This document shows, one piece after another, positions 1 through 8,800 of a stretch of DNA of 64,000 nucleotides (within the stretch, counting starts at the first letter, position 1; each line of letters begins with the position of its first letter). The translations under genes and the position numbers were made by a program. Source of the DNA: Calothrix sp. NIES-2100 (GTDB lineage: Bacteria; Cyanobacteriota; Cyanobacteriia; Cyanobacteriales; Nostocaceae); assembly GCF_002368195.1 (NCBI RefSeq), contig NZ_AP018178.1:667738-731737 (forward strand). The letters run 5' to 3'. The notes under the pieces were generated by a model. That model saw only the letters and a list, made by a program, of their open reading frames with translations, did no database searches and was not told where the DNA came from.

Positions 1-1
1 T

Positions 2-145
2 ATTTTAAATCCTGTAGAAAATGGTAATAGAATTATAATTCATAGAAATAATTTTAAAAAATTTATAGTTGAAAACAGATCTGAAATTACTCAAAAATGT
101 AAGCCTGATTGGGAAATAATTTTAGAATTGTTTGAAGATTCCTAA
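2..145 (+). CDS. C-terminal fragment of an unrecognised element protein
   Basis: An open frame enters from the left edge and stops with TAA at 143-145, giving 47 residues rich in Asn, Ile and Lys and ending WEIILELFEDS. It is followed within 25 bases by a good terminator hairpin, which supports a real gene end. The fold and function are not recognisable. The start lies outside the window. Confidence 0.5.
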   Translation: MLNPVENGNRIIIHRNNFKKFIVENRSEITQKCKPDWEIILELFEDS

Positions 146-167
146 AGTTACAAAGTTATATAAAAAG

Positions 168-206
168 AAAAATCCCTAAAAGTTTAAAATTCTTTTAGGG
201 ATTTTT
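168..206. terminator. Bidirectional terminator between convergent genes
   Basis: A perfect 15-bp inverted repeat (AAAAATCCCTAAAAG at 168-182 and its complement at 192-206) with a 9-base loop is flanked by A and T runs on both sides. It can therefore stop transcription from the plus-strand gene ending at 145 and from the minus-strand ThyX-like gene ending at 253. Confidence 0.85.
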
Positions 207-252
207 GATAGTCCATTGCTGTTTAGTATGAGCCACTAATATTATAGATTAT

Positions 253-1062
253 TTATAAACCAGAATTTTCTAAAATATATCTATAACTTTTAAAATCCAA
301 AAAATTAGCATTATTACCAGTTTGAGCGATCGCTACATGTTCAAAAGGACTAAGATGTTTTGGGTTAGCAACAAGTAATTTATCATGTAATTCAATATCT
401 TTGCTTAAATTACGCTTACCATCATGATTTAAATAACTAACTCTTGCACATCTACCAACACACACTTTTAAAATATCATCACCAAAAATACCTTTATCAT
501 TCTCTAAATCATAAAATGGTAAATGCCATTCACCAGGGTATAAGATATCAGGTTTTGATTTATCATACTCAGCTTTCATTAAATATGCTAAAGCTTGTAT
601 TTCTGGTTGTGCATCTGGATGACAACGTTGATTAAAAAAGTTTTGATAATCTGTGGATGTGCAAATTACTGTAATGGTTGAAAAAGGTTCTAAAATTCTA
701 TTGACTATTTGTTTATGTACACCTTTTTCAATCATTTGTCGAGCATAAGAAATTACTGTTGCTTTTGCGGCATTCCATTGTAATCTGGCTTGCTCTATTT
801 CTTCTGATGATAATTCTTGACTCGCTTGCATCCCTGGTTGATTCTTACCCCAATAAAGTGGCTCAACCTGTTGATCAATAACTTTTTGAATCATTTTCTC
901 TACAGGAATTGCTCTAGAACTTGAAGCATTTCTAGAAAACATTCTATAAGTCATGAACTCAGAATGTATAAAACGATGATAAGTTAAAACAAAAGTTGTA
1001 ATTCTAGAACCAGTTGCAGCGTTAACCGAATCTTTAATAATTTTGACTTTAGGTTGAAACAT
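253..1062 (-). CDS. Flavin-dependent thymidylate synthase-like protein, phage type (ThyX family)
   Basis: The 269-residue protein should methylate dUMP to dTMP using FAD and methylene-tetrahydrofolate. Residues 38-50 (TYR-MF-S-R-N-AS-S-S-R) follow the ThyX signature RHRxxSxNxxSxR, with RHR changed to TYR. Near residues 117-165 the stretch HKQIVNRILEPFSTITVI followed by NFFNQRCHPDAQPEIQALA is a strong match to the ThyX core. The protein belongs to the longer phage-like branch of ThyX rather than to the bacterial housekeeping form. It is the last gene of a minus-strand nucleotide operon behind a split ThyX and dCTP deaminase. A related activity on a modified pyrimidine is possible because RHR is altered. 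Confidence 0.85.
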   Translation of the reverse strand: MFQPKVKIIKDSVNAATGSRITTFVLTYHRFIHSEFMTYRMFSRNASSSRAIPVEKMIQKVIDQQVEPLYWGKNQPGMQASQELSSEEIEQARLQWNAAKATVISYARQMIEKGVHKQIVNRILEPFSTITVICTSTDYQNFFNQRCHPDAQPEIQALAYLMKAEYDKSKPDILYPGEWHLPFYDLENDKGIFGDDILKVCVGRCARVSYLNHDGKRNLSKDIELHDKLLVANPKHLSPFEHVAIAQTGNNANFLDFKSYRYILENSGL

Positions 1063-1071
1063 AAAACCATT

Positions 1072-1154
1072 AAGTAACTAAGAACATATCTATTATATAA
1101 AAAATCCTAGAACTTTTTATAATTCTAGGATTAAAAAACCTATACCAAAGTTAT
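1072..1154 (-). repeat. Intergenic repeat block, copy 1, with terminator hairpin
   Basis: This roughly 83-bp block is almost identical to 1974-2057. It contains the stem AATCCTAGAA / TTCTAGGATT (1103-1132) and ends in CCTATACCAAAGTTAT. It lies between the 3' end of the split ThyX and the start of the second ThyX-like gene. The hairpin may be an intercistronic terminator or RNA-stabilising stem. Confidence 0.75.
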
Positions 1155-1372
1155 AGATTATTTAGCAATTTTAAATCTTCAAGTAATTTTTGATGATTTA
1201 ACAACCAATTAGGATCAGACTTTAATCCAAAAGCTTTTAAACAATATTTAAACGGTTGTCCAGGGATATTCTCAACTAAATAAAGCATGGTGTTGGCAAT
1301 GTAATGAATTTCTTTTTGAGAATGATCACTATTTCTTAATTGTTGAATATTTACAAAGCTTCTAAAATTCAT
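1151..1372 (-). CDS. thyX: ThyX C-terminal part, out of frame with its N-terminal part
   Basis: These 73 residues begin MNFRSFVNIQQLRNSD and continue QKEIHYIA. That is the usual ThyX segment that follows the tryptophan loop (normally MNLRSxxNFLxLR ... AQxEIRxxA). No ribosome binding site precedes this ATG. Reading upstream in the same frame gives GKKRAKESARYFLGYNT and then INFDWQ, joining smoothly onto the upstream gene if one A of a 7-A run at 1436-1442 is skipped. The fragment is therefore the second half of one frame-shifted ThyX, not an independent gene. Whether the shift is a mutation, an assembly error or recoding cannot be decided here. Confidence 0.8.
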   Translation of the reverse strand: MNFRSFVNIQQLRNSDHSQKEIHYIANTMLYLVENIPGQPFKYCLKAFGLKSDPNWLLNHQKLLEDLKLLNNL

Positions 1373-1427
1373 CTGCCAGTCAAAGTTTATTTGAGTATTA
1401 TAACCGAGAAAATATCTAGCTGATTCT

Positions 1428-1967
1428 TTAGCACGTTTTTTTACCTAAAACTGGTGTTAAATCTTCAATAGCTTGATGATATAAATTAAACCCTAATTGA
1501 CTATAATTTTCTAAAATGTCTTGCCAATATTCGTTTTTATTGCTAAAAACACATTCTTCTTCAAAATTAGTAAACCAAGTTACATCACCAGTAGCTTGAA
1601 TTCCTTGCCAATCATCAGGAATATAAAAACGATCATAAATAAACTCTTTATATCTTTGACTTTCTGCATTTACACTACTTATTCTATGTTTGATTACATG
1701 TATGTGTGATGCAATATCACCTGTTAATTGAAAATCTAAAATAGCTTTTTCAAAAGGTGTTTCGTGATGATTTTCAGCTAAAAAATTTAATAATTCAAAA
1801 GGTGTTTTCTTTTTCTGGGTACATAGATATTCAAAAATCACATCAACCCTATCAGAAATATCATCGGGTAAATCAATTCCTAATTCTTCTGTAGTACTTT
1901 GCCAAGCTGATAAACAAACTCTTTTATCACCACCATAAAAGCCTAATAATTCAACAATGTTATTCAT
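1428..1967 (-). CDS. thyX: Flavin-dependent thymidylate synthase, N-terminal part (frameshifted)
   Basis: The 179-residue open frame has the ThyX features HETPFEKAILDFQL (about 68-81) and KHRISSVNAESQRY (93-106), a good copy of RHRxxSxNxxSxR(Y) that binds FAD and dUMP. It stops prematurely at GKKTC just after a run of seven A (minus-strand sense) at 1442-1436. A plus-one shift there continues into the frame of the 1151-1372 segment and would give a full ThyX of about 270 residues. It follows the dCTP deaminase gene in the same direction. The active-site half is intact, but without the second half it should be inactive. Confidence 0.85.
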   Translation of the reverse strand: MNNIVELLGFYGGDKRVCLSAWQSTTEELGIDLPDDISDRVDVIFEYLCTQKKKTPFELLNFLAENHHETPFEKAILDFQLTGDIASHIHVIKHRISSVNAESQRYKEFIYDRFYIPDDWQGIQATGDVTWFTNFEEECVFSNKNEYWQDILENYSQLGFNLYHQAIEDLTPVLGKKTC

Positions 1968-1973
1968 AAAATC

Positions 1974-2057
1974 AAGTAGCTAAGAACATATCTATTATAT
2001 AAAAAATCCTAGAACTTTTTATCATTCTAGGATTAAAAAAACCTATACCAAAGTTAT
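1974..2057 (-). repeat. Intergenic repeat block, copy 2, with terminator hairpin
   Basis: This is the second copy of the 1072-1154 block and differs by only a few bases. Its stem is AATCCTAGAA / TTCTAGGATT at 2005-2034. It separates the dCTP deaminase gene from the split thyX. The same spacer after two successive genes suggests duplication of a gene-plus-spacer unit in the history of this operon. Confidence 0.75.
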
Positions 2058-2644
2058 TATACTTTGGCTATTGTTATCTGTTCAGATTGATTTTGGTATT
2101 TACCATTTCTGGCTTCATAAGTTGTTAGACATTTTTCATCACTTTGGAAAAATAATAATTGTACGATTCCTTCATCAGCATAAACAATACAATCACTATT
2201 AGAACTGTTACTGATTTCAAGAGTTAAATGACCTTTCCATCCTGCCTCACCAGGTGTTAAATTGGCTATCAAACCTACTCTTGCATAAGTTGATTTACCA
2301 ATACAGATAACAGTTACATCATCAGGAATATCTAAAAATTCTTTGGCAACACCTAAAGCGTAACTATTCCCCGGAATTATAAAATATTTTGAACCATCAT
2401 CGTTAAAATACAAATCGGCTTTTTCAAGAAATTTTGGATCGAAATTTTTAGGATCGACTACTTGACCAGGGATGTGTTTAAAAATCCTAAAATCTTTGCC
2501 CGACAATCTGATGTCATAACCATAACTAGATAATCCATAACTAATAACTTTTAGATCATCCTGTTTTCTAATCAAACTGTTACAGAACGGATTAATTAGA
2601 TTAGAGCCTTGCTCAGAGATCCATCGATCACTTTTAATTGTCAT
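2057..2644 (-). CDS. dcd: dCTP deaminase
   Basis: The 195-residue protein deaminates dCTP to dUTP and supplies the dUMP used by ThyX. It carries the family nucleotide-binding segment GKSTYARVGL (116-125) and the catalytic region GEAGWKGHLTLE, with Glu143 at the position of the catalytic glutamate. SYGLSSYGYDIRL (35-47) and EARNGKYQNQ near the end are also typical. Its length matches free-standing Dcd. The start codon lies one base after the stop of the upstream MazG-like gene, so the two are translated together. It forms a thymidylate pathway with the downstream ThyX genes. Confidence 0.93.
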   Translation of the reverse strand: MTIKSDRWISEQGSNLINPFCNSLIRKQDDLKVISYGLSSYGYDIRLSGKDFRIFKHIPGQVVDPKNFDPKFLEKADLYFNDDGSKYFIIPGNSYALGVAKEFLDIPDDVTVICIGKSTYARVGLIANLTPGEAGWKGHLTLEISNSSNSDCIVYADEGIVQLLFFQSDEKCLTTYEARNGKYQNQSEQITIAKV

Positions 2645-2645
2645 A

Positions 2646-2939
2646 TTACTTTTTCTCTAAAACTAATTTTGTTAATTCAGTAACAGCTTCATAAATCACA
2701 TGATATTTAGTATCATTAGGATTTTCTAAATAAAGCTGATATGCATAAGCACAGGCATCTAGTAATTCTTCAAACAAATCTTTGTAAGCATCTCTACCAT
2801 TAAAAGGGTTTAAACGTTTACCGTATGTTTGTAGCCCTATATTTCTACGCTGTAAAAAATATTCTTTTAATTCTGGATGTTCTTGTGAAAGTATCAAAAG
2901 AATATCTGGTTTTTCTTGATTATCCATAAGTAAAGCCAT
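2646..2939 (-). CDS. MazG-like nucleotide pyrophosphohydrolase, phage type
   Basis: The protein has the pattern seen in phage MazG-like dNTP pyrophosphohydrolases: RRNIGLQTYGKRLNPFNGRD, then a helix DLFEELLDACAYAYQLYLE with the Glu-Glu-Leu-Asp metal-binding signature. The likely job is hydrolysis of dNTPs to dNMPs to shape the nucleotide pool for phage replication. The reading frame is open back to a TTG at 2975, but ATG at 2939 or 2927 are better starts. It is the first gene of the minus-strand nucleotide operon, directly below an operator palindrome and promoter. Substrate preference (dATP, dGTP, dUTP) cannot be read from the sequence. Confidence 0.7.
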   Translation of the reverse strand: MALLMDNQEKPDILLILSQEHPELKEYFLQRRNIGLQTYGKRLNPFNGRDAYKDLFEELLDACAYAYQLYLENPNDTKYHVIYEAVTELTKLVLEKK

Positions 2940-2995
2940 CTGTAAAAGATGGCAGACAATTCCAAAATTCAACACTTATATTATAAAACTATTTT

Positions 2996-3010
2996 AAAAA
3001 GTGACTTTTT
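2996..3010. promoter_or_regulatory. 15-bp operator palindrome, site 1
   Basis: AAAAAGTGACTTTTT is a perfect palindrome around one central base. It sits 20-35 bases downstream of the inferred start point of the promoter at 3037-3065 and upstream of the MazG-like gene, where a repressor would block transcription of the nucleotide operon. Confidence 0.7.
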
Positions 3011-3036
3011 AATTTTGAATATTTTATAAATTATTC

Positions 3037-3065
3037 TCTATAGCACAAAAGTTTAAATTTGTCAA
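3037..3065 (-). promoter_or_regulatory. Sigma70-type promoter of the nucleotide operon
   Basis: On the minus strand TTGACA (3065-3060) is followed after 17 bases by TATAGA (3042-3037), preceded by TGC, an extended -10. The same sequence recurs almost unchanged at 4866-4894 and, minus strand, 22010-22038, and in looser form at 24383-24411. It points into the MazG-dcd-thyX operon. Confidence 0.75.
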
Positions 3066-3312
3066 GGGTATTTTAAAACAATTTTTGAATTTTGTAGTTT
3101 ATCGCAGAGTTGCAAAATGGACTACAAAAATTTTTGTAGTTTCCAGAATCGATTACAAAAAGCCTTGATTCATTGGAAGTACAAAAGGGTTTGTTCGATG
3201 ATCGGGTAAGTTATAGGGCATTCTAGACCAGGGTGGCAGCACGATTAGTTTATCAAGCTGAATAAAGATTCTAGTTGTTACAAGGCTTTCAGACTTTTTG
3301 TAGTTTTCATTG
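3066..3312. other. Non-coding region left of repeat A with TTTTGTAGTTT iterons
   Basis: No gene is seen. The motif TTTTGTAGTTT or its complement occurs several times (about 3101-3145 and 3295-3308). GGGCATTCTAGACCAGGG at 3216-3233 is repeated in inverted orientation at 4307-4324, enclosing repeat A. This is compatible with a replication origin or partition site but not proof of one. Confidence 0.5.
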
Positions 3313-4253
3313 ATAAGTTTAGCTTATACATATACTATTTTAAGCATTTATACTTACTTGTACTACTGTAATAGTACAGATATTCTCAATAAGCTCAATA
3401 TTCTCAATAAGACTACAAAAAATTTTGTAGTTTTTTGTAATAGTTTTTGTAGAAATTACAAACTACAAAAACCTTATGTAGCAAGGATTTTGTAATAGTT
3501 TTTGTAGATTTTGTAGTTTTGAGCCGGATATAAATCTCTAGAGCTTTGTAGTATGTCTGTAATATAAAAACAGGTAGTTTTGTAGTACAAGAAAATCTTA
3601 TATATCAAGACTTATATGAATATCTAGTTTTCTATGGTCAGAGAAAAATAATCAAAAAATTATGTAGCCCAGGGTAGTTGTACTAACAAAAACCTAAATA
3701 GTTATAAATACTTAAACTAGTACAAATAATCTATTTAATTTGTATTACATATATAAAACATAAAGAAGTATAAGAAAAACTTATATTAATTTATCCTTTA
3801 TATAACTAGTACAAATTTATAAGTAAAAATACTTATTTAGATTTTTTATGATTTACTCAGGTTTTTGTTAGTACAACTACCCTGGACTACAAAAATTTAT
3901 GATTATTTTTCTCTAGCCAGATTAAATCATAGATTTCTATAAGCCTTTGATAGTACTAGTTTGTATAAATTTTACTAGTACACTTTGATAGTACACCTGT
4001 ACTAGTACACCTGTAGAGATTTATATCCGGCTCAAAACTACAAAATCTACAAAAACTATTACAAAATCCTTGCTACATAAGGTTTTTGTAGTTTGTAATT
4101 TCTACAAAAACCATTACAAAAAACTACAAAAAATTTTGTGGTCTTATTGAGAATATTGAGCTTATTGAGAATATCTGTACTATTACAGTAGTACTTAATA
4201 AGCATAAATACTCTAGTACAGTTATTTGCAATAAGATGTTTTAATGACAATAG
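3313..4253. repeat. 941-bp quasi-palindromic repeat, copy A
   Basis: The segment 3313-4253 is almost the exact reverse complement of 23241-24181, and both are 941 bp long by my alignment. Within each copy, arms of about 181 bp form an inverted repeat (3360-3540 against 4014-4194), made of iterated TTTTTGTAG, TTTGTAATAG and CAATAAG units. The 473-bp centre also holds shorter inverted pairs, such as AGGGTAGTTGTACTAAC near 3671 against its complement near 3868-3884. Short open frames here are only translations of the repeat. There is no transposase. Candidate roles are replication origin, partition site, or inversion site. Confidence 0.85.
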
Positions 4254-4306
4254 ATAGTTAAAAGGTTCTAGATTATCTAAGTACCCTAGATTCATACATG
4301 CTTTTA

Positions 4307-4324
4307 CCCTGGTCTAGAATGCCC
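4307..4324. repeat. Outer 18-bp inverted repeat flanking copy A
   Basis: CCCTGGTCTAGAATGCCC is the exact complement of 3216-3233, so copy A is enclosed by a further perfect 18-bp inverted pair. A similar CCCTGGTCTAC lies just beyond copy B near 24248. Confidence 0.6.
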
Positions 4325-4479
4325 TAGAAAAGCTTTGATTTTGAATTGATTGGTTCAGTGTTGATCTATAGCTATTTGACCAAAACCTTGACAGTTTAAT
4401 GGCTGTAATGATATTTTTAAGTAGATTGACGCAACCGAACCGTGAAAACCTTATAGACAAAGACTTTCAAAAGGTAGCC

Positions 4480-4799
4480 CTAGCAATACCTAATAATCCC
4501 TATCAGGGATTGAAACTAACCAATTGGAGCGTAAGATATCCCAGCTAAAAATCTAGCAATACCTAATAATCCCTATCAGGGATTGAAACGTTAATAGGGA
4601 TATCAGCACTAAAAAGCCTAAACTAGCAATACCTAATAATCCCTATCAGGGATTGAAACTTACGTAAAAACTCAACAGCCTCATTACGTAATTCTAGCAA
4701 TACCTAATAATCCCTATCAGGGATTGAAACCTATGCCCTTGTAATCTTCCTCAGTAATGAATCTAGCGATACCTAATAATCCCTATCAGGGATTGAAAC
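4480..4799. CRISPR. CRISPR mini-array, five repeats and four spacers
   Basis: Five 37-nt repeats start CTAGCAATACC and end GGGATTGAAAC (4480-4516, 4553-4589, 4623-4659, 4694-4730, 4763-4799). The spacers are 36, 33, 34 and 32 nt. An internal stem AATCCCT / AGGGATT and the 3' GAAAC are typical of cyanobacterial type I-D/III repeats. The last repeat carries one change (CTAGCGAT), marking the likely trailer end, so the leader would be on the left. No cas gene is in the window, so processing would need host Cas proteins. I find no spacer match elsewhere in the window. Confidence 0.93.
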
Positions 4800-4865
4800 C
4801 AACAACCAAATATTTTTTGTAGTTTTCAATCTGGCTACAAAATCTGAAAATTATTATAAATACCC

Positions 4866-4894
4866 TTGACAAATTTAAACTTTTATGCTATAGA
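4866..4894 (+). promoter_or_regulatory. Sigma70-type promoter, plus strand
   Basis: TTGACA (4866-4871), a 17-bp spacer and TGC-TATAGA (4889-4894) match the promoter upstream of the nucleotide operon base for base over most of their length. It points toward the small membrane protein genes starting at 5287, with a long leader. Confidence 0.75.
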
Positions 4895-4919
4895 CAATAA
4901 ATTCTATATTTTTAAAATT

Positions 4920-4948
4920 AAAAAGTCACTTTTTATAATGTCTGACAA
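4920..4948. promoter_or_regulatory. Composite operator: 15-bp palindrome plus TGTCTGACA
   Basis: AAAAAGTCACTTTTT (4920-4934) is followed four bases later by a second palindrome, TGTCTGACA. It lies about 20 bases below the inferred start of the 4866 promoter. The same pair, in either order, occurs near 9322, 21953 and 35044. Confidence 0.65.
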
Positions 4949-4949
4949 A

Positions 4950-5138
4950 TTAAAATAATTTTCCTGCGGGTCTGCAATATTTTCTACCAGAGTTGATATC
5001 CTGTAAAACTTGTATATCACCCTGGTCTACAGCTTCTTTAATTATTTTTGAGCAACTTTGGTTAATGTAGGTTATTGCGTTGACAACTATTAATAAAACC
5101 AGTATTCCTGAAAAAATTACAATTTTGTTTCTAGTCAT
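4950..5138 (-). CDS. Possible small membrane-anchored protein
   Basis: The 62-residue frame has one hydrophobic segment (about residues 5-24) followed by a short charged tail with cysteines. There is no clear ribosome binding site, and the promoter at 4866 would transcribe it antisense. It resembles small phage lysis or membrane proteins in shape only. The call rests on the open frame and the plausible transmembrane helix. Confidence 0.35.
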   Translation of the reverse strand: MTRNKIVIFSGILVLLIVVNAITYINQSCSKIIKEAVDQGDIQVLQDINSGRKYCRPAGKLF

Positions 5139-5203
5139 AACTGTTGCTAAATTATTTCTAAAATTCTAGCAAACTTTATATTGTAAAGATTATTTAAAGA
5201 TAA

Positions 5204-5231
5204 TTGACAAAATTACATAATAGTGTAAATA
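5204..5231 (+). promoter_or_regulatory. Possible promoter for the small membrane proteins
   Basis: TTGACA (5204-5209) and TAAATA (5226-5231) are separated by 16 bases, about 55 bases before the ATG at 5287. The -10 is weak. Confidence 0.35.
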
Positions 5232-5286
5232 CCTATTGTGTCTTAGATAACTATTAAATATAATAGATTTACTGACGTATAAGTTT

Positions 5287-5631
5287 ATGTTATTAAATTT
5301 ATTTGTTTTTGCTGATGCTGAATCACAACTTAGTATAGAGTATTTAGTTTTAAAAACTGTACAAAGACTCGTTGAGCAAGAGCTAGCTGCTTTAATGGTT
5401 GGTGCAGCATTAATGTTACTTGTGCTTATTAAGTATTGGGATGTTCCTAAAAAATGGACAATTTTAAATCAAAGAATAATTAGGATAGAACGTAGACAAA
5501 AAAAACTTTTTGAAATTATAAAAATCTACTTTAAGTCAGATAAAGTCCATAATTTTTTGAATGATAATATTGATAGCATTGACGATCAAGATTATTATTC
5601 TGAAAAAATGGTAGATAACGATGATAATTAA
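5287..5631 (+). CDS. Small membrane protein, possible holin-type
   Basis: The 114-residue protein has a weakly hydrophobic start, a clear transmembrane segment (about residues 33-50, ALMVGAALMLLVLIKYW), a basic amphipathic region (RIIRIERRQKK) and an acidic tail. It overlaps the next gene by 11 bases, so the two are probably translated together. Pairs of small membrane proteins beside tail-fibre genes are often holins or lysis regulators, but no family is recognised. An anchoring or superinfection-related role is equally possible. Confidence 0.5.
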   Translation: MLLNLFVFADAESQLSIEYLVLKTVQRLVEQELAALMVGAALMLLVLIKYWDVPKKWTILNQRIIRIERRQKKLFEIIKIYFKSDKVHNFLNDNIDSIDDQDYYSEKMVDNDDN

Positions 5632-5839
5632 TCTAGATAGTAGAACTGAAAGTAGTATTGTAAAACTCTTTCGTTCAAAAATCACCGAAAGAGTTTTAAT
5701 TGCAGCTACACTTTTAGTAATTTTTCAACCATTTTTAGATTTGATTGTTAAGTTGAACATCGGTTTTGATAATTCACGTAATTCTATAGAATTTGTGAAA
5801 TCATCGGATAATCTTGAACTATCTGATAACAGATATTAA
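5621..5839 (+). CDS. Small membrane protein overlapping its upstream partner
   Basis: The 72-residue protein starts with ATG inside the end of the 5287-5631 gene and has one hydrophobic helix (about residues 25-45, VLIAATLLVIFQPFLDLIV). The C-terminal tail is Asp/Asn/Ser-rich. Its last 21 bases overlap the convergent tail-spike gene. Translational coupling suggests it works with the preceding membrane protein. No family is recognised. Confidence 0.45.
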   Translation: MIINLDSRTESSIVKLFRSKITERVLIAATLLVIFQPFLDLIVKLNIGFDNSRNSIEFVKSSDNLELSDNRY

Positions 5840-8800
5840 TGAAATTTCGATTTGATACCAACCTCTTAAAAAGCTTGCAACTATCGGGCTAACTATTGGG
5901 GGTTTTTCAAATTTCCATTTTTGTATAGCGTTTAAATTGTAAATTCGGTTTTGGATTATTTGAGGTAATTTATAAAATTCCTCTGGTAAAACAAAACTAT
6001 TTAGGGTTCCGCCAACAGAGTTATAAAAATTTAATAGACTTTCTAATTCTTCATGATTCATTTTTTGGGTAATTGATAGAACCATTCCATTACTCAAAAA
6101 AGATGTTCTTTGAGCAAAAGTTTCACCAGATTTGAACTGCGTTTCTAGTCTTTGATAATCTGGGAATGTTATCGAATTTAACTTAGTTGCTGTCATATTC
6201 ATAATTGTTGGCAATATATTTTGATTGTTATCCGATGTAAGTGTTGCTAGTATTTCGTATTCTGGCAACACATTCATGGTATTTTTAAATTTACCTGGTT
6301 GTGTGATTGTCCAGGGATTACCATATTGCAACGCACCTATAGACACCGCAGATATAGGTGTTATATCCGTAATCGGGATACCTGCATTAATCAAAATACT
6401 TGTAGATCTTAATTTATATTCCCATACGTTTGTGCTAGGGTTTGTACTTTCAAAATCTACCGGAACATTTAAAGTATTTGCTCCGATTACCGTGGTATTT
6501 TGAAAAGCATTGTAGCTGATGGTAACACTTCCTGTAGCCAATCCTGTGCTGCCAACACTTTCAGAATTACAAATGAATATATTATTTTGGAATTTACTAT
6601 AAACATTGGTGGCTTCTGTGGTTGATGAAATAGCACTAGAATTGTTAAAGCCGTAACTAAATTTAAAAGCTGAATAACTACTGTTTAAGATTACGGTGTT
6701 ATTGTAGAAATTAAAAGGAAAACTAGTAAATTTATTACCACCAAATTGAGCTACAGAATTTAAATAAGGTCTACAAAATATATTGTTGTTTATGGTAGGG
6801 CTAGGCATGTTTGTGTTATCAACATAAGCACCAGGGATTATATTTAATACATTTCTAAAAGCGTATCCGTAATTTTTGAAAATGTTGAATTGTACTTTTA
6901 AACCAGTATCATGTAATCCAATACAATACCCAGTACTATCAGATTTTTCATAATCCCATTGATTATATTGAATTAATATATTACTGCTTTTGGAATTCCA
7001 AATAGACAACATTCCATTGAATTGATTGTATTGAATTTTAGAATTCCTAAAGTCTGCTAAATGGATAGCGATCGCTGATTGTTGGGTTCTATATTTTAAT
7101 TCTAAATTTTCATTCCAAGCATTGTTGACATCACCTACAACGATACTACCGTTTTCAATCACCAAGTCTACAAACCCTGGTGAAATATCATTGATATTTA
7201 TATCATCACTAGGAAGTCTTCTAACAGTTGTCAATGCTACTGATTCACCAGTAGTTCCTGATGAAGATTTATAAAGTATTTTAACTTGTCCCGCTCTTTC
7301 TTCGATAACATTAGCCAAAAATGGTTTATTGTTATTTACGGATTCTGTAAAAGTTAAAGAAACCTCAGCATCAGTAAGTTCTACCAAGGGTTCAACTTTA
7401 GCAGGTTCATTAGTACTTGTCGAATAGAAAAAACAGCTACCATCGAATCTAGAATTAGTTTCTAATCTTATTGGTGTCGGATTTTTTTCGGTTTTCATTC
7501 CGACACAAAATAACCAAGCACTATTTCTTAAAATTAATTTGTCAGGACTGCTGCCAGTTTCAGGATTAAATTGTCTAAAGAATCCTCTGTTACCTATCAT
7601 TTCTATTGAATCGGTTACAAAGTCTTCACAAAATATTTTTCCTGTTCCGATAGTTGTTAAATCATCTGAAATATTTGTATAAGTCCTAACGTTATCAGTG
7701 TTTGAAGTAACACTAGATATTATCAAAGTTCTGCTAGTTAAATGTTGAATTTGATTGCCTGCAAGACCATCGAAGCGTTCAATAATTACTGTGTTACTTG
7801 AACCATCACCTACTATTATTTTTCCAATGCCAGTCAGGGAAGCTTCACAACCAATAAAACGTTTTATATCACCACGAATATAAATATTGTTGTTAATTAA
7901 ATAAGTTCCTCTCGGAAAATAAATAGTATTTTTACCCGGAATATCAATTGCAGCTTGGATAAAAGTTGATTGATCAACAGTGCTTGAAATTACTCCGCCA
8001 ACATCTTGGGGACATACCCATTTACTAAAATCTTGTTCCCAAGTTACTACTGGTGTTGGTTCAATTGGTAATGCAATATTATCAGGAACACCCAAGTTAG
8101 TTGTCTGACTGGTATTTGTTCCGGTTCCTAGCATTCCTGTGTAATATTCGTAATTTGAAATATTACCAGTTAAATTAGTACCATCCGCAGTATTTTGGAT
8201 AGCTGTTGCATAATCAGAGATGTTCAAACCTCTTGCAAAAAATGCTAAACAGTTGGTACTTAGTGCGATCGCATTAGTAGGATTACCATTGTTATGAAAA
8301 TTGCAATTGACCAGGGAAACACAAGCTGTAAAATTATTACCGTAAATGTTGTAATATGCTGGAACACTATTTATAGATGTAATATTTTCCATAAATAGGG
8401 TAGCACCGTAATTACCACTAGTATTATAAATACCGTATTGCAATTGATTTTTTACTGTAATATCACATAAAGTAATCCCAACACCAGACCAAGCCCAAAC
8501 ACCATAATCAAACCCATCAATCATAATATCTTTACAAAGCATCGGTGCAGGTTCATTGGTATTCCTAAGATCTAAACCTGCTCTACCAGCTTTATTAGGA
8601 TCACTTGAAATAATATTTAAATTTCTGGCTACACCTTGGTTATGCGCACAAAATTGCAAACCGATAGCTAAAGGATTTCCAGAACCTATATCTATTGTCA
8701 AATCCCTGACAGCATTTCTAAATCTCTGTGCAGGAATTAAACCCGTGTTGATTACAGCTTTTTGATTAAAATTTGATCCTAAATTATTTGCAAGCTTGAT

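Noticed and set aside
2646..2975. MazZ/PurZ-type system for 2-aminoadenine DNA
   Set aside because: A MazG-like protein is present but no PurZ-like adenylosuccinate synthetase or special polymerase is in the window, so Z-DNA cannot be supported.
3313..4253. Copy A as an insertion sequence or MITE
   Set aside because: There is no transposase, no target-site duplication that I can see, and the internal structure is a large interrupted palindrome. Both copies keep equal length and opposite direction, which fits a functional pair better.
3310..4295. Short open frames in repeat A (3310-3495 plus, 4059-4295 minus)
   Set aside because: They only translate the inverted arms of the 941-bp repeat, so the same CNSTDILNKLNILNKTTK-like peptide appears on opposite strands. 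There is no ribosome binding site or independent conservation.
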